Source: Basilea psittacipulmonis DSM 24701 (lineage in GTDB: Bacteria; Pseudomonadota; Gammaproteobacteria; Burkholderiales; Burkholderiaceae_B). From it: DNA of 64,000 nucleotides. The stretch is from assembly GCF_000743945.1 (NCBI RefSeq), contig NZ_CP009238.1, positions 1 through 64,000 on the forward strand, read 5' to 3'. The notes beneath the pieces are model-generated. The model saw only the letters and a list, made by a program, of their open reading frames with translations. It made no database searches and was not told the DNA's origin. The translations under genes and the position numbers were made by a program. Shown in pieces: positions 18,556-28,536 of this stretch (positions within the stretch are counted from its first letter, which is position 1; each line of letters opens with the position of its first letter).

Positions 18556-19308
18556 ATGAGTCAGATTGCTTTAGTGACAGGGGCGACAGCTGGGTTTGGT
18601 ACGGCGATTTGTCGATGTTTGATTAAACATGGTTATCAGGTGATTGGAACGGGTCGTCGTGTGGAACGATTGGATGCATTGAAAAATGAATTAGGAGAAA
18701 ACTTTAAATCGTTGGCATTCGATATTCAAGATCCAAAGGAGATTGAGAAAGCTTGGGATCAGTTACCTGAGTCATGGAAAAAAATAGATCTTTTGGTTAA
18801 TAATGCAGGTTTGGCATTAGGTATTGAGCCTGCTCATCAAACCAATAGGTCAGACTGGTTGCAAATGATTGATACAAACATCAAAGGGTTGGTTTGTATG
18901 ACGCATTTGGTGTTGCCTGGCATGGTGGCACGTAATCATGGGCATATTATTAATATGGGGTCGATTGCGGGGAATTATGCTTATCCAGGTAGTAATATTT
19001 ATGGTTCCACGAAAGCATTTGTCAAACAGTTTTCATTAAATCTTCGTGCCGATTTGCTTGGCACCAAAGTAAGGGTGAGCAATATTGAACCGGGACTTTG
19101 TGGCGGAACAGAGTTTTCTCAAGTGAGGTTTCATGGGGACAAAGAACGAGCGGATAAGCTATATGATAAAGTGGATTATGTTACGCCTGAAGACATTGCT
19201 GATATTGTTTTGTGGCTGAATCAGCAGCCCCCTCACATCAATATTAATCGTATTGAGGTGATGCCAGTGGCACAAACATTCGCAGGCTTAGTGGTGCATA
19301 AGGACTAG
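18556..19308 (+). CDS. ydfG: NADP-dependent 3-hydroxy acid dehydrogenase YdfG (short-chain dehydrogenase)
   Basis: Classical short-chain dehydrogenase that in characterised relatives oxidises L-allo-threonine or serine and reduces malonic semialdehyde. The NADP-binding motif is VTGATAGFG, followed by TGRRVERL, the NNAG motif, and the catalytic YGSTK (Tyr and Lys) after MGSIAG. ALGIEPAHQT, MIDTNIKGLV and EPGLCGGTEFSQVRF match YdfG closely along the whole protein. I chose ATG 18556, with AAAGGAGA upstream, giving 250 residues as in YdfG; an in-frame ATG at 18532 would add eight. Confidence 0.93.
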   Translation: MSQIALVTGATAGFGTAICRCLIKHGYQVIGTGRRVERLDALKNELGENFKSLAFDIQDPKEIEKAWDQLPESWKKIDLLVNNAGLALGIEPAHQTNRSDWLQMIDTNIKGLVCMTHLVLPGMVARNHGHIINMGSIAGNYAYPGSNIYGSTKAFVKQFSLNLRADLLGTKVRVSNIEPGLCGGTEFSQVRFHGDKERADKLYDKVDYVTPEDIADIVLWLNQQPPHININRIEVMPVAQTFAGLVVHKD

Positions 19309-19313
19309 AGGGG

Positions 19314-19359
19314 AGAAAAAATATTCCCTGATAGGTGATTGTGAAACTTATCAGGGAAT
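19314..19359 (-). terminator. Terminator for the minus-strand membrane protein gene, convergent with ydfG
   Basis: ATTCCCTGATA and TATCAGGGAAT form an 11-base-pair stem. On the minus strand the stem is followed by a T run (complement of GAGAAAAAAT), so it ends transcription from 19722; it may also stop ydfG transcripts. Confidence 0.8.
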
Positions 19360-19371
19360 GAAGGCTGTTCG

Positions 19372-19722
19372 TTAACTTTGTTCGATTTTAGTAGCGTCTA
19401 ATGCGAGTGTTGTTATTTTGTATAAATAAACAAAATAAGCAATTCCCAATGTAACGAGCGTCAAGAGTAAATAGATGACGATAGTACCAACAATGGGAGC
19501 CAAAGTCAGTTCGCATCGTAAGTGCCCTTTTACCTCTTTAGTATTTTTGTCGATAACTGTGGTGTGGTTTAAAATAAATTTGTTCATGTAAAATGGAAAC
19601 AAAATTGAACCAATTCCAAACGTACATAAAATAATAAAGAACCAAAGAATAAAATGTCCAAGGATTTCAGCGACGCTTAGGTCAGATTTAAGTTTTAAAC
19701 CATTCAGTGATAATGTATTCAT
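19372..19722 (-). CDS. Small two-helix membrane protein of unknown function
   Basis: 116 residues with two hydrophobic segments (about residues 24-46, ILGHFILWFFIILCTFGIG, and 78-102, IVGTIVIYLLLTLVTLGIAYF) joined by a polar stretch with HLRCELTLAP. The glycine pattern near the first helix recalls the DUF898-like membrane proteins but the match is not firm. Single gene with its own terminator. Confidence 0.6.
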   Translation of the reverse strand: MNTLSLNGLKLKSDLSVAEILGHFILWFFIILCTFGIGSILFPFYMNKFILNHTTVIDKNTKEVKGHLRCELTLAPIVGTIVIYLLLTLVTLGIAYFVYLYKITTLALDATKIEQS

Positions 19723-20041
19723 AAAAGTTCCCCTAAAAAATAAGAATAACAGCTATATTATAGCGAGGATTGTTTTCTTAAATAAAAAGTTAAAAAATAA
19801 AAACGTTAAAATTATTAAGAGATCAAAAAAGACATCAAAAAACCGCCTAAATACTCGTGTTTGGCAACATGCATAATGTTAAAGTATGAAAAATAAATAT
19901 TCAAAAAGCATTGGCCAGCTTAAAACAAGATAAAGTATTTGGGTGTTTGATGAATGTGAATCGTAACACTCTGTTCGGAACGATTTAAACATTGAAAAGC
20001 GTTTAAATACAGGTGTTCCGAACAGCATGTTAAGTTAAAAA
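19723..20041. other. Intergenic region with a long stem-loop
   Basis: CTGTTCGGAAC (19971-19981) and GTTCCGAACAG (20015-20025) are a perfect 11-base inverted repeat, and inside it ATTTAAAC pairs with GTTTAAAT around a 10-base loop. It lies just after the metS stop on the minus strand and may end or stabilise the metPS message, though there is no U tract. Nothing else is recognised. Confidence 0.6.
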
Positions 20042-20137
20042 TTATTCTTCTTCAGGCAATCTAATCACTGAGAATAAAAGACCGCCCCAGATAATCAAGA
20101 TGGATAAGACCATCATAATGATTGCACTAACGCTCAT
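20042..20137 (-). CDS. metS: Methionine/alanine importer small subunit MetS
   Basis: A 31-residue one-helix protein beginning [19 protein letters not shown] and ending in RLPEEE. It overlaps the 3-prime end of the metP-like gene by 11 bases and has an excellent AGGAGA ribosome-binding site five bases before its ATG. In Corynebacterium glutamicum the small MetS peptide is required with MetP for sodium-dependent methionine and alanine uptake; the position, size and MVLS/WGG pattern all match that family. Confidence 0.88.
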   Translation of the reverse strand: MSVSAIIMMVLSILIIWGGLLFSVIRLPEEE

Positions 20138-21653
20138 CTGTCTCTCCTACAGAAAGTGATGTGGTTTTCTTCCAAGGAATGAATGCCAACAATATCGCGA
20201 TGACGATAAGACCAATCGACATGCCCCAACCAAAATAATTGATAAACCATTGCGGATAGCCATCGTAACCTTCAGCTAAAATTTTCTTTAGCTCGATAAT
20301 GAACATAACGCACAATACAAAAGGCGTGATAAAGCCAGCGAACAAGATCCACGTATAGCCAACTTTGATCGAAGACGTCTCATTAATATGACGAGCTAGT
20401 TTAGGGAAATATCGGCATACTAAAATCAACGCAATTGAAACAAAGGCCACTAACACGATACCGAAGCTGTTGACGAATTTATCCAAAACATCTAACACAG
20501 GTAATCCAGTGGTAGTTCCAAATAAAATGATGGAGACTAATGCCATAGGAATGCACACTAGCAAAGTAGCGGGAATACGTCTTAAATTTACTTTGTCTTG
20601 AAGTGCTGCGATAATGACTTCCAAAATCGAAATCAAAGATGTTAAGCCTGCAAATACTAATGAACCAAAGAATAAAATGCCTAAGACTTCACCAAAAGGT
20701 GCTTTGTTAATAATGGTTGGGAAAGCAAAGAACGCTAGGCCGATACCACCTTTTGCGACTTCACTGACTTCTTGACCATTGGATGTGGCGATAAAACCTA
20801 ATGCCGCAAAGACACCAATACCTGCTAATAACTCAAAACTACTATTGGCAAAACCCACTACTAACCCAGTTCCCGTTAAGTCGGATTTTTTCTTTAAGTA
20901 AGATGAGTAGGTAACCATGATGCCGAAACAAATAGACAGTGAAAAGAAAATCTGTCCATAAGCGGCAATCCACACGCTAGAGTCGGTAAGTTTTGACCAA
21001 TCTGGCGTAAACAAAGCATCTAAGCCTTTTGCCGAGCCATCTAAGAAGAGGGCGATAACCACTAAAATCAAGAACATCACTAATAGCAATGGCATGAAAA
21101 AGCGTGAAGCCCCTGCAATACCTTTTTGTACGCCTAGTGCCATAATGCCTACAGAAATCACCCAGACAGCGATTAAAGGAATCACGACATGATTGACGAA
21201 ATGAAATTCAATTCCTTTAACATCTGCCACCGATTCATACTGAATATATTGGTTCAAAAAGAAAGAAACTGGGTCATTGCCCCATGCACTACTTAGCGAA
21301 TAATAAGTGTAGCTCATGGCCCAGCCGAGAATAACGGCGTAATACAGACCAATGATGACATTGATTAACACTTGCCACCAACCAATGGCTTCAAAATATT
21401 TATTTAAACGTTTAAAGGCCAAAGGCGGCGAGCCTCTAAATTTGTGACCAATCGCGTAGTCTAGAAACAACAATGGAATGCCAGCTGTTAATAATGCAAC
21501 GATATAGGGAATGATAAAGGCCCCACCACCATTTTCATAGGCAACGTAAGGAAAACGCCAGATATTGCCTAATCCAACGGCAGAACCAATGGCAGCAATA
21601 ATAAAAGCACTTCTTCCTGAAAAAGTTGCTCGTTGTTGAGCATGTTTCTCCAT
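20127..21653 (-). CDS. metP: Sodium-dependent amino-acid transporter MetP (NSS/SLC6 family)
   Basis: Inner-membrane neurotransmitter:sodium symporter family protein with about 12 membrane segments. The first helix carries the family signature [21 protein letters not shown] with unwound substrate/sodium site. The association with metS points to methionine/alanine import. I place the start at ATG 21653 (GGAG upstream; [18 protein letters not shown]), giving 508 residues; the frame extends 20 codons further upstream without a good start. The stop lies inside metS. Confidence 0.9.
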   Translation of the reverse strand: MEKHAQQRATFSGRSAFIIAAIGSAVGLGNIWRFPYVAYENGGGAFIIPYIVALLTAGIPLLFLDYAIGHKFRGSPPLAFKRLNKYFEAIGWWQVLINVIIGLYYAVILGWAMSYTYYSLSSAWGNDPVSFFLNQYIQYESVADVKGIEFHFVNHVVIPLIAVWVISVGIMALGVQKGIAGASRFFMPLLLVMFLILVVIALFLDGSAKGLDALFTPDWSKLTDSSVWIAAYGQIFFSLSICFGIMVTYSSYLKKKSDLTGTGLVVGFANSSFELLAGIGVFAALGFIATSNGQEVSEVAKGGIGLAFFAFPTIINKAPFGEVLGILFFGSLVFAGLTSLISILEVIIAALQDKVNLRRIPATLLVCIPMALVSIILFGTTTGLPVLDVLDKFVNSFGIVLVAFVSIALILVCRYFPKLARHINETSSIKVGYTWILFAGFITPFVLCVMFIIELKKILAEGYDGYPQWFINYFGWGMSIGLIVIAILLAFIPWKKTTSLSVGETDER

Positions 21654-22183
21654 ATGGAAACTCCATTTATAAGACAAAACCTTAAGTAAAACAGTATTTA
21701 AGCAAATAGTCAAGTTTTAACCATAATGTATAGCATGGTTTCATGCCCCTTATTTGCTTGCTTGACGTGAATGGAACGTTGGTTTGAGAAATGACTTTTA
21801 TAGCAAAAATATTTGATTTTGGATTTAAAGCAATAGGATTTTTGCAACAGGAGGAAGGTAATGTGGAAAGGATAAGCCATTGTATCGGTCACGAGAGGTG
21901 AATTGGATCGAGTTGATTCGATGCAAATAGGAATAAGTGCTTGTTATTTAGAGGGTTCTAATAAATAAAGGGATTATTTAATCAGCGATGTTTTCACAAC
22001 ATACCAAAGAAAAAAAGTAAAGAAAAAAAGCAAGCAAATTGAAACAATTTAGACCTCATTAATATTCATTTTTAAAAAGTGAATGTTTTGCTTACGTATG
22101 GGTAGAACAAAAATGAATAAAAAAACTCCCATCATAAGGGGAAGATGGGAGTGAGCTTATCATAAACAGTAATGGGTGGCAGG
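21654..22183. other. Intergenic region upstream of metPS
   Basis: About 530 bases, AT-rich, between two minus-strand transporter operons. It contains the terminator of the upstream DASS gene near 22115-22152. I see no riboswitch fold or clear promoter. Confidence 0.4.
22115..22152 (-). terminator. Terminator after the DASS transporter gene
   Basis: ACTCCCATC and GATGGGAGT form a 9-base-pair stem; on the minus strand it is followed by TTTTTTTATTC. Confidence 0.9.
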
Positions 22184-23677
22184 CTACCAGTAACCTAATA
22201 CTTTCCACCAGATACCGCCGATGAAAATAAAGATGAGTAGGTTAACAACACTCATGATAAAGCCTGCTTTCCACCACTCGCCCATGGTGACATAGCCAGA
22301 GTTAAAGATAACAGGTGAGGTGCCTGTAGCATAGTGTGTTAAGGACATCATAATGCTAGAGGCGGCAGCCATGATTAAGGCTAGTAGCATGGGCGGTGCT
22401 CCTAAAGAGATACCTGCAACATAGAATGCACCAAACATAGCGGTGATGTGTGCGGTTGTACTGGCAAAGAAGTAGTGAGCATACATATAGGCAAGTACTA
22501 GTAAAATGCTAGCACCTAGCCAACCCATGCCTAAATTGCTAATACCTGTTTGCAACACCCCTGAGAACCAAGAGATAAGGCCAAGTTTGTTCAAAAATGT
22601 CGCCATCATGATTAAGGCACCGAACCAAATAATGGTATCCCACGCCCCTTTTTCAGCTTTGACATCTTCCCAAGTCAAAATATTGGTGAGTAATAACAAA
22701 GATAGGCCAATAAAGGCAGTGGTGGTGGCATTGACAGTAGGAAGACCAAAGATCCAGTTGGGTAAATCAGCCCAAAGAATAAGCATAATGGTAAACACAG
22801 CCAAGGTAATCCATTCTGCGCAGGTCATTGGCCCTAATTCTTTGAGTTTGTCTTTTGCAAAAGCAATGGCATTGGGTGTTGACTTGATTTCTGGTTTGTA
22901 CAAGAAATAAAGAATCAGAGGCATTAATAAAATAGCGGTCAGACCAGGTAACAACATACATAATGCCCAAGTCCCCCAAGATAAATGAATATCGCTGTGA
23001 GTGGCTTCTGCCACTAAATTCACGACTAAGGGGTTAGGAGCGGTAGCAGTAATGAACATCGCTGAGGTAATGGGGTTGGAATGGTAGTTGACCAAGGCCA
23101 GATATTTACCCATGCGATTTTCAGTACCTTTTTCAGGATTGGAGTCATAAGAACTGGCAATCGCTTTCATAATTGGGTGCATAATACCGCCACCACGGGC
23201 CGTATTGCTTGGCGTTACAGGCGACAGTAATAATTCAGAAATCGCTAAACTATAGCCAATTCCCATCGTATGACGACCAAAGATGGCGATAAAAATATAT
23301 CCAATACGAGCCCCAAGGCCTGTTTTCAGAATACCGCGGGAAATCATAATGGAAATACCGATTAACCAAATAAGCGAATTGGAATAGCTACTGAGGGCAT
23401 CGCTAATGGCTTTGTTGGGATTGTCATTAGTGACACCTGTTACGGCAATGCATGCCACAGCGATGATGGACAAAGCTCCGATCGGCATGGCTTTTCCAAT
23501 AATGGCCGCAATAATGCCTACAAACATGGCTAATAGATGCCAAGCTTGAGGGCTGACTTTTTCAGGGACGGGGATGATGAACCAAATGATAAGTGTAATC
23601 GCCAAGGCAATAAGGCTGGGTTTTACTTTGAAGCCGACATGACTAGGTTCTACTTTGAATGCAGTATGCTTGTTCAT
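22184..23677 (-). CDS. DASS-family sodium:dicarboxylate/citrate transporter (CitT/TtdT-like)
   Basis: 497-residue inner-membrane transporter of the divalent anion:sodium symporter family. The paired substrate/sodium-binding motifs are present: SPVTPSNTARGG in the first repeat and an equivalent later Ser/Thr-rich loop (THYATGTSPVIF), plus ATAPNPL, typical of CitT/TtdT-like dicarboxylate or citrate carriers. The N-terminal tail holds an imperfect repeat, FKVEPSHV then FKVKPSLI. AAAGGACA precedes the ATG. The substrate (citrate, succinate, tartrate or malate) is not determinable here. Confidence 0.85.
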   Translation of the reverse strand: MNKHTAFKVEPSHVGFKVKPSLIALAITLIIWFIIPVPEKVSPQAWHLLAMFVGIIAAIIGKAMPIGALSIIAVACIAVTGVTNDNPNKAISDALSSYSNSLIWLIGISIMISRGILKTGLGARIGYIFIAIFGRHTMGIGYSLAISELLLSPVTPSNTARGGGIMHPIMKAIASSYDSNPEKGTENRMGKYLALVNYHSNPITSAMFITATAPNPLVVNLVAEATHSDIHLSWGTWALCMLLPGLTAILLMPLILYFLYKPEIKSTPNAIAFAKDKLKELGPMTCAEWITLAVFTIMLILWADLPNWIFGLPTVNATTTAFIGLSLLLLTNILTWEDVKAEKGAWDTIIWFGALIMMATFLNKLGLISWFSGVLQTGISNLGMGWLGASILLVLAYMYAHYFFASTTAHITAMFGAFYVAGISLGAPPMLLALIMAAASSIMMSLTHYATGTSPVIFNSGYVTMGEWWKAGFIMSVVNLLIFIFIGGIWWKVLGYW

Positions 23678-23730
23678 AGTTGTGTCCTTTTTATAAATCT
23701 ATGTCGGGTAAAATTATAGCAATTTACTAA

Positions 23731-23761
23731 GTTCTAGGGGTTTTCCCTAGAACGTTTTTTT
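23731..23761 (+). terminator. Strong hairpin with T run in the transporter leader
   Basis: GTTCTAGGG and CCCTAGAAC form a perfect stem with a 5-base loop, followed on the plus strand by GTTTTTTT and on the minus strand preceded by an A run. It lies between two minus-strand genes, so its role is unclear: it may end the 23811-24662 transcript or limit antisense transcription. Confidence 0.55.
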
Positions 23762-23810
23762 AAAAATCATGAATGAATGGTGCAGAAGGGCAATGCATTG
23801 CGATAAGTGT

Positions 23811-24662
23811 TTATTCGTTTTCTGAATGTAGGTAGTTTTTGCCTTTTAACTGTATGTGGGCCCCTAGTGGTGCACCGACGGCAAAGGGGAGGTTGGTTTG
23901 TAAGGAACGAGCAAAATCGCCTTGGTACAACTTGCTGCCTTGATGAGTAAGGTTTGAATGAGCATCTGCATAGATTTTGCCACCAATATTACGCCATAGT
24001 TTGCAAAAAGCGTAATCTTCAGAAAGATATCGTTTGGATTGAGGATCAACCATTACATCGAAAAAGCGATAATGAAAGCCTTTGTTTTCTACACCAATCG
24101 AGTCGGGTACATAATTGAGATCAGGATAGGCTTGGATGAGTTTTTCAAACACCTGACGTTTTATCATCATGAAACCAGTAGGTGCTTCATCAATTTCAAA
24201 GAATCCATCAGGTCCAATCACAATATCGGCCGTGTTTTCTTGGATGCTATTGTGATTAACGGTGTATCGCATGTAATGAGCGTTGAACTCAGCTTCTGTC
24301 ATCTTTTCTGGCACACCTTCCGTTGGCCAGTTCTCATGTTTTAACGGATATACACCACAAGCGATATCGTAATCAGACATTAATAATCTTAGAAATGCTT
24401 GTGCCGAAAAACCAATATCGCTATCAATCCAACATAGATGTGTCCATTGGGGGTTAGCAAGAAAATCAGCTACCATATTGTTTCTGGCTCGTGTGATGAG
24501 GCTTTCACCTTGTTGTAATTTGATTTGTAAGTTCAGTTTATGTTCTGTCATGACTGATACAAGATTCAGTAATGAAATAACATAATTATGAAAGTATTTG
24601 CCATCGTGGCTAGGCGTCATCACAATGGGATAAAGAGCGGGCTGTTTAGTGTCTGGTGTCAT
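23811..24662 (-). CDS. Putative GT-A-fold glycosyltransferase
   Basis: 283-residue protein with features of a nucleotide-sugar glycosyltransferase: a SLITRARNNMVADFL segment, a DxD-containing strand THLCWIDSDIGFS (about residue 75), and a later GPDGFFEIDEAPTGFMMIKR followed by SEDYAFCKLWRNIGGKI, which fits the acceptor side of GT2-like enzymes. No signal peptide or membrane span. It stands apart from the main glycan cluster at 44-61 kb. Close relatives occur in many genomes and phages; donor and acceptor are unknown. Confidence 0.65.
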   Translation of the reverse strand: MTPDTKQPALYPIVMTPSHDGKYFHNYVISLLNLVSVMTEHKLNLQIKLQQGESLITRARNNMVADFLANPQWTHLCWIDSDIGFSAQAFLRLLMSDYDIACGVYPLKHENWPTEGVPEKMTEAEFNAHYMRYTVNHNSIQENTADIVIGPDGFFEIDEAPTGFMMIKRQVFEKLIQAYPDLNYVPDSIGVENKGFHYRFFDVMVDPQSKRYLSEDYAFCKLWRNIGGKIYADAHSNLTHQGSKLYQGDFARSLQTNLPFAVGAPLGAHIQLKGKNYLHSENE

Positions 24663-24900
24663 GGTGAGTAAGATTTGAGATATTAGATTGTAAATTTATA
24701 CGGGTATAGCATAGGTTTGATAGCGTAAGGCTATAGGTTATTTATAGCAAATTAAATAAGCCTTCTATTGTTGAATCGGTGGTTTGATTGAACATGACTA
24801 AGCTACACATCATCACTATTTTAGTGGATTTTTGTAGTTAGGTTGAGTTGGTTGGGGAATGAGAGAATTAAAAGCTAGATGAAAGGGTAAAAAAGTGGTT

Positions 24901-24948
24901 CAAAAAATAAAGTATAGCGATTGACGCCAATAATGGACCAATCGCTAT
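24901..24948 (-). terminator. Terminator of katA
   Basis: ATAGCGATTG and CAATCGCTAT form a 10-base-pair stem; on the minus strand it is followed by a T-rich run (ACTTTATTTTTTG). Confidence 0.85.
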
Positions 24949-24960
24949 TCATGACATGGC

Positions 24961-26403
24961 TTATTTATTCAAAGCCAATGCTGTTCTAACGCCCGCGGCA
25001 TAATCAGGATCTGCTTTTTCAAAATGAATTAATTGTTGATCGATGATGGTTTGTGGGACACCTTGCATAGACTCTGAAATGTTTTTAAATAAGCGTTGTT
25101 GTTGTTCTGAACCTAATAGTCGGAACAAAGCTCCCGGTTGAGAGTAATAGTCCTGGTCATCTTCTCGATGGTTGTAGTGGTCTGCTGGCCCACGTAAAGG
25201 TAAAGGTGGCTCAGTTGAACGAACGCTTTCTTGGAATTGTTCTATATGGTTAGGTTGATAATTAATTGTGCCACCTTGGTTGCCATCGACACGCATTGCC
25301 CCATCGCGATGAAATGAAAATGGGCAACGCGGAGCATTGACGGGGATTTGAGCATGATTAATGCCTAAACGATAGCGTTGCGTATCACCGTAAGCAAATA
25401 AACGTCCTTGTAACATGCGATCAGGAGAAAAACCGATACCAGGGACAATATTTGCAGGAGTAAATGCCGATTGCTCCACTTCTGCAAAGTAGTTTTCTGG
25501 ATTACGATTCAGTTCCAATACGCCTACTTCTATTAAAGGATAATCAGCGTGTGGCCAAACTTTGGTTAAATCAAAGGGATTGATAGCATAGGTTTGTGCT
25601 TGCTGTTCAGTCATGATTTGAACGCATACGGTCCACCTTGGAAAATTGCCTTGTTCGATATGTTCATATAAATCTCGTTGGGCAGATTCACGGTCTTTTC
25701 CGACCACTTGCGCTGCTTCTTCATTTGTGTAAAAAGCATGGCCTTGTTGAGATTTGAAGTGGAATTTTACATAAAAACGTTCATTTTGTTCGTTAATAAA
25801 ACTATAGGTATGTGATCCATAACCATTCATTTGGCGATAGTTTTGAGGTAATCCGCGATCGCTCATTAAAATGGTTACTTGATGAAGGGATTCGGGGTGT
25901 TTAGACCAAAAGTCCCAAGCAGCTGTTGCGCTACGTAAATGCGTGCGAGGATCGCGTTTTTGTGTGTGAATAAAATCAGGGAATTTTAGGGGGTCTCGGA
26001 TAAAGAAAACGGGGGTGTTATTGCCTACTAAGTCCCAATTCCCTTCTTCGGTATAGAACTTGACAGAAAAGCCTCTTACATCACGTTCTGCATCAGCGGC
26101 ACCTGCTTCACCCGCCACTGTTGAAAAACGTAAAAATACGTGGGTCTGCTTGCCGATTTGATTAAATAAATTAGCTTTAGTATAGGCAGTGATATCGTGG
26201 GTAACTGTAAATGTACCATAGGCTCCCGATCCTTTAGCATGAACAACGCGTTCAGGGATTCGCTCACGATCAAAATGAGCTAGCTTTTCTACTAGCCAAA
26301 CATCTTGTAATAGTATAGGGCCACGAGGACCTGCTGTTAAACTGTTTTGGTTGTGGGATACTGGACAACCGTTAGCAGTGGTCATTACTTTCTTATCGCT
26401 CAT
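24961..26403 (-). CDS. katA: Haem catalase (small-subunit, clade 3)
   Basis: Cytoplasmic monofunctional catalase that dismutates hydrogen peroxide. The distal His55 lies in [12 protein letters not shown], the distal Asn in [19 protein letters not shown], and the proximal haem-ligand Tyr in [14 protein letters not shown]. Length 480 is typical of small-subunit catalases. AAGGAGA precedes the ATG. Single gene with its own terminator. The upstream 400 bases would hold peroxide-responsive control, but I see no confident OxyR site. Confidence 0.97.
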   Translation of the reverse strand: MSDKKVMTTANGCPVSHNQNSLTAGPRGPILLQDVWLVEKLAHFDRERIPERVVHAKGSGAYGTFTVTHDITAYTKANLFNQIGKQTHVFLRFSTVAGEAGAADAERDVRGFSVKFYTEEGNWDLVGNNTPVFFIRDPLKFPDFIHTQKRDPRTHLRSATAAWDFWSKHPESLHQVTILMSDRGLPQNYRQMNGYGSHTYSFINEQNERFYVKFHFKSQQGHAFYTNEEAAQVVGKDRESAQRDLYEHIEQGNFPRWTVCVQIMTEQQAQTYAINPFDLTKVWPHADYPLIEVGVLELNRNPENYFAEVEQSAFTPANIVPGIGFSPDRMLQGRLFAYGDTQRYRLGINHAQIPVNAPRCPFSFHRDGAMRVDGNQGGTINYQPNHIEQFQESVRSTEPPLPLRGPADHYNHREDDQDYYSQPGALFRLLGSEQQQRLFKNISESMQGVPQTIIDQQLIHFEKADPDYAAGVRTALALNK

Positions 26404-26744
26404 TTACTTCTCCTTATATGATAACTTTTTCAAAACGATTTTTAAATGATAAAGAAAATTTATTAATAAGTAAAATTAAATATTTTTTATAAATCGATAG
26501 TTTTTATTAATGGCGGTAGGCGTAAGTAAGTTAATGCCAATGTTTAAGGGTGTTTGTGTGCATAGATAAAATAGAGTGAGGATTGAAATAAGGGGGGGTG
26601 ACAATTGAGTTAGGAAACCTGAGAGAACGCACACTATAGAGACAGGAGGATTTTAGAGGTGCTTTATGATGTGAGGGGCATAGTGATCTGGTAGGATGGT
26701 TGCTAAGGCTAAAAGGGTGGTTTTGGTGGAGGTGCGTTTTTTTT

Positions 26745-26753
26745 GGGGGGGGG
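26745..26753 (+). repeat. Intergenic G9 tract directly after T8
   Basis: T8 (26737-26744) followed by nine G, outside any credible gene. Of the same length class as the phase-variation tracts in the glycan locus. Confidence 0.8.
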
Positions 26754-26761
26754 TAAGGAGC

Positions 26762-26803
26762 AAAAAAATGACCCTCTATTTTGAAATTGAAAATAGGGGG
26801 TCA
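26762..26803 (-). terminator. Terminator of the rpmH-yidC operon
   Basis: TGACCCTCTATTTT pairs with AAAATAGGGGGTCA (one wobble) and the minus strand continues with seven T. Confidence 0.9.
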
Positions 26804-26826
26804 AGGTTTGGTTGTTTTTTGGCAGA

Positions 26827-28455
26827 TTACTTGTGTTTTAAAATGGCTTCGTTAGCCTCAGCATTGTATTTCTTGCTGATGTAAGCCTGTTGTGCAATGG
26901 AAAGAATGTTATTTACTAACCAGTAGAGTACGAGACCTGCTGGGAAGAAGAACATGAATGCCCCGAAAATCAACGGCATGATTTTCATCATTTTGGCTTG
27001 CATCGGATCGGCTGGGGTAGGGTTCAATGCAAACTGCAAGAACATGGATAAAACCATCAATACAGGTAAAATGTAATAGGGGTCAGTCACGCTTAAATCA
27101 TGAATCCAGCCTAACCATGGGGCACCGCGTAGTTCGACGCTGGACTGAATCACGCGATATAATGTGAAGAATACGGGGATTTGCAATAAGATAGGCAAAC
27201 ATCCACCCATTGGGTTAATCTTCTCATCTTTATACAACTGGAACATCGCGGCATTGAGCTTTTGTCGATCATCGCCATATTGTTCGCGAATCGCATTCAT
27301 ACGAGGAGCAACGCGTTTCATTTTGGCCATGGATTTATAGCTGGCCGCAGACAATGGGAATAAAATAAGTTTGATAACAATGGTCAGAATGATAATGGTC
27401 CAACCCCAGTTGCCCACAATAGAATGGATCCATGCCATAAATGAGAACATGGGTTTGGCCAAAATCGTTACCCATCCATAATCAACCACAACATCTAAAG
27501 TAGGGTTAACGGCTGCTAATCCAGCTTTATCTTGTGGACCTACCCAAAGATTGGCTTGCGTGGTGATGCTGGCGTTAGGAGCTAATGTCGGTAACGCTGA
27601 AATCGTACTTAACGCATATCGATCATCGCCAACTTTTCTAGCACTTAAATGATGTGTGATGGTTTGATCAGGTACCCACGCCGTCACAAAGTAATGCTGA
27701 ACATAACTAATCCAGCCTGCTTTGGTTTCTTTTGTATATTCTGCGTCATTGTCCGCAATATCGCTGAATTTTAATTTTTGGAATTTCCCTGATTCGGTAT
27801 AAAGTGCTAGTCCGTGGAATGAGTGATCAAACTTCTGTGTACCGACTGGATCAGCACTGTTTCGTGTAATTTGATAATATTGAGAAGCAGTAATATCGTG
27901 ATCAGAGATATTGGTAATCTTATCGTTGACTAAAATATCGTAACTGTTGTTCTCAATAGTGTAAGTACGAACGACTTGTAATCCACCTTTTTGTGCTTCA
28001 AAACTAACAAGGGTGCGGTTATCTTGTTTCTCAGTTTTTAAATAAGTAAAAAGTGTTTTCTGATTAGGATAGACATCAGGAGTGGCACCACTCAGCCCTG
28101 TTTGAGCAACAAAGAAATTATTCGGATCGTTGTCCAAAAGAAGCGTTTGTTGGGTGTTATCGACAGCGTGTTGGTGTGCCAATAACTCGGCATAAACAAG
28201 CTGAGCCCCTAATGTATCAAATTTTAGGCGATATAAATCGGTAGAAACGTCAATGAGTTCTCCAGTCGCTTGAGCGAGTGTTGTCTGACTGTCGATAGCC
28301 GCTTCCTTAGTGGTGGATATAGGCAAGTTCGGCGTTTCGTTACCCTGACTGCTCGTTTGGACGGGCGTAGGGTTGGTGTATTGATGCCAATTGTTCCAAA
28401 TTGTAATCGTACAAAAGGCCACAATTAGCCATAACATAAGTTGTCTAAAATTCAT
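26827..28455 (-). CDS. yidC: Membrane protein insertase YidC
   Basis: Oxa1/YidC insertase that folds and inserts inner-membrane proteins with or without SecYEG. The architecture is that of Gram-negative YidC: an N-terminal membrane anchor (residues about 4-20), a large periplasmic beta-sandwich (about 60-330), then the conserved five-helix core with WGWTIIILTIVIKLILFPL, the cytoplasmic hairpin MKRVAPRMNAIREQYGDDRQ and NPMGGCLPILLQIPVFFTLY. Length 542 is normal. It ends the rpmH-rnpA-yidD-yidC cluster; mnmE, a frequent next gene, is absent. Confidence 0.98.
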   Translation of the reverse strand: MNFRQLMLWLIVAFCTITIWNNWHQYTNPTPVQTSSQGNETPNLPISTTKEAAIDSQTTLAQATGELIDVSTDLYRLKFDTLGAQLVYAELLAHQHAVDNTQQTLLLDNDPNNFFVAQTGLSGATPDVYPNQKTLFTYLKTEKQDNRTLVSFEAQKGGLQVVRTYTIENNSYDILVNDKITNISDHDITASQYYQITRNSADPVGTQKFDHSFHGLALYTESGKFQKLKFSDIADNDAEYTKETKAGWISYVQHYFVTAWVPDQTITHHLSARKVGDDRYALSTISALPTLAPNASITTQANLWVGPQDKAGLAAVNPTLDVVVDYGWVTILAKPMFSFMAWIHSIVGNWGWTIIILTIVIKLILFPLSAASYKSMAKMKRVAPRMNAIREQYGDDRQKLNAAMFQLYKDEKINPMGGCLPILLQIPVFFTLYRVIQSSVELRGAPWLGWIHDLSVTDPYYILPVLMVLSMFLQFALNPTPADPMQAKMMKIMPLIFGAFMFFFPAGLVLYWLVNNILSIAQQAYISKKYNAEANEAILKHK

Positions 28456-28461
28456 ATTTCT

Positions 28462-28536
28462 CGTATCAAGTTGAAAAAAACAGAAAGCTAACAGTTTAAC
28501 CTAATATCGGTATTTTCTAATATAAAACTTGATACG
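28462..28536. repeat. Inverted repeat in the yidD-yidC gap
   Basis: CGTATCAAGTT (28462-28472) and AACTTGATACG (28526-28536) are perfect 11-base arms 53 bases apart, just before the yidC start on the minus strand. This gap of 288 bases is unusually long for yidD-yidC. A reading frame at 28551-28808 there shows no family likeness. Confidence 0.6.

Larger units (their letters stand above)
26404..26826. other. Intergenic region between katA and yidC with two G tracts
   Basis: Contains G7 at 26592-26598, a T8G9 run at 26737-26753 and the yidC terminator. A short plus-strand frame at 26696-26884 runs through the G9 tract and the terminator stem and into antisense of yidC; I do not call it. Nothing else is recognised. 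Confidence 0.5.

Noticed and set aside
26696..26884. Plus-strand frame running through the G9 tract
   Set aside because: Reads through the yidC terminator stem and antisense to the yidC end; composition and start context are poor.
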